Source: JBMCLJ01 sp048615375 (lineage in GTDB: Bacteria; Patescibacteriota; Dojkabacteria; JAOAGR01). From it: 9,450 nt of DNA. Below the pieces are notes generated by a model that made no database searches, was not told where the DNA came from, and saw nothing but the letters and a program-made list of their open reading frames with translations. A program made the translations under genes and the position numbers. How positions within the stretch are numbered: the first letter of the stretch is position 1; the number at the start of each line of letters is the position of its first letter. The stretch lies in contig JBMCLJ010000058.1 of the NCBI GenBank assembly GCA_048615375.1, positions 1 to 9,450 of the forward strand, written 5' to 3'. This document shows, piece by piece, positions 6,539 through 9,450 of this stretch.

Positions 6539-6626
6539 TGGTGCCGGAGGAGGGACTTGAACCCTCACTCCTTTAAAGGGAATCGGATTTTGAGTCCGAC
6601 GCGTCTACCAGTTCCGCCACCCCGGC
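6539..6626 (-). tRNA. tRNA-Leu, anticodon CAA, with encoded CCA
   Basis: Read on the minus strand, the acceptor arm GCCGGGG (6626-6620) pairs with CTCCGGC, including one G:U pair, followed by discriminator A (6542) and a genomically encoded CCA (6541-6539). The D region TGGCGGAACTGGTAGACGC is typical of bacterial tRNA-Leu. The anticodon stem TCGGA/TCCGA encloses the loop CTCAAAA, giving anticodon CAA, which reads UUG codons. A long class II variable arm built on CCTTTAAAGG and a T arm GAGGG/CCCTC with TTCAAGT complete the fold. It stands alone between the glycosyltransferase gene and efp. No good terminator is seen downstream. Confidence 0.97.
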
Positions 6627-6628
6627 AT

Positions 6629-6652
6629 TGTTTAACGTGAGTGTATTAAACA
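6629..6652. repeat. inverted repeat just upstream of tRNA-Leu
   Basis: TGTTTAA (6629-6635) and TTAAACA (6646-6652) form a perfect 7-bp inverted repeat with a 10-nt loop, three bases from the mature tRNA 5' end. In the tRNA precursor it could fold as a 5' leader hairpin near the RNase P site. It has little G+C, so it would be weak. Confidence 0.35.
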
Positions 6653-6671
6653 TGGAGATATTACCAGTAAA
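6643..6671 (-). promoter_or_regulatory. weak candidate promoter for tRNA-Leu
   Basis: On the minus strand TTTACT (6671-6666), 17 nt, and TAATAC (6648-6643) give the right spacing, but matches are only 4/6 and 3/6. Transcription would begin about 10 nt before the mature 5' end. The tRNA could instead be co-transcribed from dnaB through the glycosyltransferase gene. Confidence 0.25.
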
Positions 6672-6700
6672 ATCTGATTTTTCCAAACGCGATCAATGCC

Positions 6701-6723
6701 AGGAACAATGATTATTGTTTCCT
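6701..6723 (-). other. stem-loop at the 3' end of the glycosyltransferase gene
   Basis: On the minus strand AGGAAACAAT, loop AATC, ATTGTTCCT pairs over nine base pairs with one bulged A, beginning at the gene's TAG stop. No U-run follows, so it is not a textbook intrinsic terminator. It could protect or help end the dnaB-glycosyltransferase transcript. Confidence 0.35.
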
Positions 6724-8500
6724 ACAGGTGATTGATCCCTGATTGCAGTAGGCGTATATAATCGATATTCCGATCCACTTTCTTGAACACTAATATTCTG
6801 GGGTGATCGAAGATTTTGAAGGTTTCCTCGACATGGTCATCATTCAGTTGCAGGCCTAGAAACGATGGAGCACTTGAGAACTCACGTTCGAGTATATACC
6901 CTAAATCTCCAGAAAACAGCAACTCATAATAGCTCGATGTAAGGGGGTGATTTTCCGAACCCAGCGCCCAGCCATACACCCTTTTACTTGCAAGTATAAT
7001 ATAATCAGCTTGTGTGAGAGCATTGGAGAGCAGCTCGATCTTCCCTTCTGAATCTACAGTATACATATCAACCTCAATATAGTTAAAACGATTGACATGA
7101 TTATTCCAGCCGACTGGCAACCGGTAATCATATCGTTCGACCAGCATAGTAGCTCCGTATGGCAACTCCTGGTACATCCACTCCGAAGCGACCACGCGGG
7201 TGCTTTTTCTGGTATAGATCGAAAAAAAAGCAATACCTGCAAACGCCTGGACAATAACGGATACACCCAGCAAAACCACAAACAGCAGGGGAATCAATAT
7301 TCCTAAACGCAATTTCACGTTATTATTCCGTTCTGAACGCTTCCTGATAGCCTGCTCCTGTGAATTGTCCTGGAATTTTTGTCGAAAAAATACAACGCCA
7401 AGTTGTATTACCCAAACCGCCGCGATAATCAGTACGGGCACTAATGGCACGGTATACCGAATAAATTTCGCGTACCAGCTTCCAACATACAGTGAATACA
7501 ATAAGCCAAAGGCAAGGATCGGAAGTAACTCCAGCTTGTCTGCTGTATAAACAGTATACACGATACCGATTACAATTCCTGTTAATCCAAGCACAACAGT
7601 AATAAGATTCACATACCATACCAACTGCTGTGCCTGGAACAGATAAGGTGTTGTTCCCTGGAATTGTGTAGTATAAAAAACAGTATTTGAACCATCAGTA
7701 ATTCCCGACTCAAACTGCATTGTACGAAAGAACGTTTCATAATTAAGGAATGTGTAAGGAGATGAAATAAAAAAAATCAGAAAAGTAATAAACAGGTAGA
7801 ATACTACGTATTTTATGACCACTGGATTTTTTTCCCGGATCAACACGAGCAACCAGGCAAGTAATGGCATGACCATGAAGGCTACCGCGGTAGTTTTTGA
7901 GCCGAGAGCGGCACCGCTTGCAACCGCCAGAAACATTGTAAGCCCTACACTCAAAGGTTCCTGGATAATGCGTATAGAAAAGTACGAAATCAGTAGAATA
8001 AAAAAGACAAGCGCACTCTCGGTAGTACCAAAGTGCGCGGACTGGATACCTCCAGTACTCATTGTCAGTAGTGATGCACCCGCCAGCGCGTACAGATTTG
8101 AACCAGTTATTCTTCGTACAACCAGGAATAGTACTGGAATTGCCGCAACTGAAAATACCAATGAAAGAAACCTCAGTATTTGGTTTACCTGGCCGGTCTT
8201 CGTTAACCAATCATCATTATGTGTAAAGAAGACACATATATTCGCAAGCAATCTCGCAAGATATATAGTGAAACCATTGTAGGCGTAAAATGCTGGATCA
8301 AACTTATGTTCAGCGCTGGCATGGATGACTGCTCTCGCGACATTTCCTTCATCCGGATGAAAGACCTGTCCCTCATCCCAGTTCAGGTTATAACCTCGTA
8401 GCAGCGCTCCAAAAAAAATCAATCCACTAAGAACAATATACCAGTACTGTGATATCATTCGAATCATATTTGTACCAGCTTGTATAGTTGCTTTAGCCAT
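6722..8500 (-). CDS. GT-C fold membrane glycosyltransferase, GT39/ArnT-like
   Basis: This 592-residue protein has about eleven hydrophobic segments between residues 19 and 440, then a soluble C-terminal domain to the end. The first extracytoplasmic loop carries the acidic motif FHPDEGNVARAV (47-58), the position of the catalytic Asp/Glu in GT-C enzymes. SAHFGTTESALVFF (154-167) resembles the second conserved loop of the PMT/ArnT (GT39) group. Such enzymes move sugars from polyprenyl-phosphate donors to lipid, glycan or protein acceptors outside the membrane; neither donor nor acceptor can be named here. An in-frame start exists at 8653, but it would run 140 bp into dnaB and add 51 Arg/Ser-rich residues without membrane character. 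ATG 8500, 13 nt after the dnaB stop, is therefore chosen. The short gap suggests co-transcription with dnaB. No Shine-Dalgarno site is seen. Confidence 0.82.
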   Translation of the reverse strand: MAKATIQAGTNMIRMISQYWYIVLSGLIFFGALLRGYNLNWDEGQVFHPDEGNVARAVIHASAEHKFDPAFYAYNGFTIYLARLLANICVFFTHNDDWLTKTGQVNQILRFLSLVFSVAAIPVLFLVVRRITGSNLYALAGASLLTMSTGGIQSAHFGTTESALVFFILLISYFSIRIIQEPLSVGLTMFLAVASGAALGSKTTAVAFMVMPLLAWLLVLIREKNPVVIKYVVFYLFITFLIFFISSPYTFLNYETFFRTMQFESGITDGSNTVFYTTQFQGTTPYLFQAQQLVWYVNLITVVLGLTGIVIGIVYTVYTADKLELLPILAFGLLYSLYVGSWYAKFIRYTVPLVPVLIIAAVWVIQLGVVFFRQKFQDNSQEQAIRKRSERNNNVKLRLGILIPLLFVVLLGVSVIVQAFAGIAFFSIYTRKSTRVVASEWMYQELPYGATMLVERYDYRLPVGWNNHVNRFNYIEVDMYTVDSEGKIELLSNALTQADYIILASKRVYGWALGSENHPLTSSYYELLFSGDLGYILEREFSSAPSFLGLQLNDDHVEETFKIFDHPRILVFKKVDRNIDYIRLLQSGINHL

Positions 8501-8513
8501 TATTACACTATTG

Positions 8514-9450
8514 TCAATGCTGCGCTCCCTGTTCCACATCAACATATTTTGCCTGCTCCGCGATGAAACGCATCTGAGCGATTCCGACCGCTCCATTCCT
8601 GTGTTTTGCGATAATGACTTCAGCCTTATCCTTCTCGCTCTCCTCCAGGTCACGGTTATACATCGCTTCTCTGTGGAGAAACATCACTACATCAGCATCC
8701 TGCTCGATAGAGCCTGATTCCCGGAGATCAGATAATTGAGGGCGACGATCGTTACGGGACTCAACCGATCGGTTTAACTGTGAGAGGGCTACTACGGGTA
8801 CACGTAATTCACGGGCAAGGTTTTTCAGCCCCTGCGAAATCTCAGTGACTTCAAGAGCTCGACTTGAATCCTTACTGCGAGACGTACCGTGCAATAACTG
8901 CAGGTAGTCTATAAACACTGCGTCAACGCCAATCTCCAGATCCAGTTTGCGGCATTTTGACCTGATTTCCATAATATGCTGGCCAGGGATGTCGTCAATC
9001 AGAATGTCTGCATCATACAACTCGCCCATAGCTTCGGTGTACTGCTGATATTTGTTACCATCCAAAGTCCCCATGCGAACATCCATAAGGTTTAATCCGC
9101 TCTGCAGTGAAAGCATACGGTCTGCGAGCTGTTCTTTTCCCATTTCCAGTGAAAAAATAGCAATTTTTTTCTTAAGATTAATTGACATGTACCGTGCCAG
9201 CTCAAGCATGAATGATGTTTTACCAACAGAGGGACGAGCGGCGATAATAACTAAATCACCTTTATGGAAACCACCCAGAATATCGTTCAAACCACTAAAA
9301 CCACTTCCTATACCTTTCAATGCCTCAGGGTCGTTCTGCTGTTCTTCAAGTCGTTGAGTTGCTTCCATGAGCACATCTTTAATATGGGAGAAACCTTTAT
9401 TTTTGGATTGCTGGGAAATTGAGAAGATTCTCTTCTCTACTTCATCAACA
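8514..9450 (-). CDS. dnaB: replicative DNA helicase DnaB (C-terminal part, 5' end outside window)
   Basis: The 311 visible residues cover the end of the linker and the whole RecA-like ATPase domain of the hexameric replicative helicase, which unwinds DNA ahead of the replisome. The frame is open to the window edge: residues 1-25 read through the linker helix (KRIFSIS...FSHIKDVLMEA), so the true start lies beyond 9450. Motifs are intact: Walker A AARPSVGKTS (70-79), SLEMG (100-104), Walker B VFIDYLQL (178-185), LSQLNRSVE (222-230), RPQLSDLRESGSIEQDAD (236-253) and KHRNG (282-286). A shorter relative, RadA/Sms, also has a RecA core, but the SLEM and YLQL motifs fit DnaB. The stop TGA lies 13 nt ahead of the glycosyltransferase start. 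There is no intein at the Walker A or SQLNR positions. Confidence 0.96.
   Translation of the reverse strand, partial: VDEVEKRIFSISQQSKNKGFSHIKDVLMEATQRLEEQQNDPEALKGIGSGFSGLNDILGGFHKGDLVIIAARPSVGKTSFMLELARYMSINLKKKIAIFSLEMGKEQLADRMLSLQSGLNLMDVRMGTLDGNKYQQYTEAMGELYDADILIDDIPGQHIMEIRSKCRKLDLEIGVDAVFIDYLQLLHGTSRSKDSSRALEVTEISQGLKNLARELRVPVVALSQLNRSVESRNDRRPQLSDLRESGSIEQDADVVMFLHREAMYNRDLEESEKDKAEVIIAKHRNGAVGIAQMRFIAEQAKYVDVEQGAQH

Noticed and set aside
7743..8282. Two 155-residue frames, one on each strand, inside the glycosyltransferase gene
   Set aside because: Both are out-of-frame shadows of the membrane protein, with Cys/Arg-rich or irregular composition and no start signals.
8501..8653. 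51-residue N-terminal extension of the glycosyltransferase
   Set aside because: It would overlap dnaB by 140 bp and is an Arg/Ser-rich shadow of DnaB codons; the membrane protein begins naturally at ATG 8500.

Overview
This is an A+T-rich, gene-dense bacterial segment using the standard bacterial code. TAA, TAG and TGA all end genes, and TGA sits at the natural C-termini of the pseudouridine synthase, zinc-ribbon, EF-P and DnaB genes, so the recoded-TGA lineages are excluded. I suspect a Patescibacteria (CPR)-type genome, possibly a Dojkabacteria-like one, but this is inference. It rests on a short ComEC without its metallo-beta-lactamase domain, an Arg-type EF-P, a GT39-like membrane glycosyltransferase, a membrane zinc-ribbon protein with a lysine tail, and a consistent lack of Shine-Dalgarno sequences. 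No 16S rRNA or ribosomal protein is present to fix the taxonomy.

Layout. From 1 to 261 (minus) lies the N-terminus of a 2-oxoacid:ferredoxin oxidoreductase gamma domain, cut by the window edge. A divergent intergenic region (262-440) carries promoter-like elements facing both ways. On the plus strand, 441-2552 encodes ComEA and ComEC, the DNA receptor and channel for natural transformation. Everything from 2533 to 9450 is on the minus strand. Reading downstream, this is replicative helicase DnaB (C-terminal part), a GT-C glycosyltransferase 13 nt later, tRNA-Leu(CAA), then a probable four-gene operon: EF-P, zinc-ribbon membrane protein, RluA-family pseudouridine synthase, and a degenerate LCP/LytR_C-like membrane protein. 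The last two overlap by ATGA, and the last gene runs 20 bp into the 3' end of comEC.

How the genes fit together. EF-P, the pseudouridine synthase and the tRNA serve translation. The LCP-like protein and the GT-C enzyme suggest envelope glycopolymer work. ComEA/ComEC form the core DNA uptake pair. No defence system, CRISPR array, transposon or phage module is visible. The most notable points are the Arg32-type EF-P, the missing Shine-Dalgarno sites together with an apparently leaderless comEA promoter, the zinc-ribbon/polylysine membrane protein, and the LCP-like protein that seems to lack its catalytic motif.
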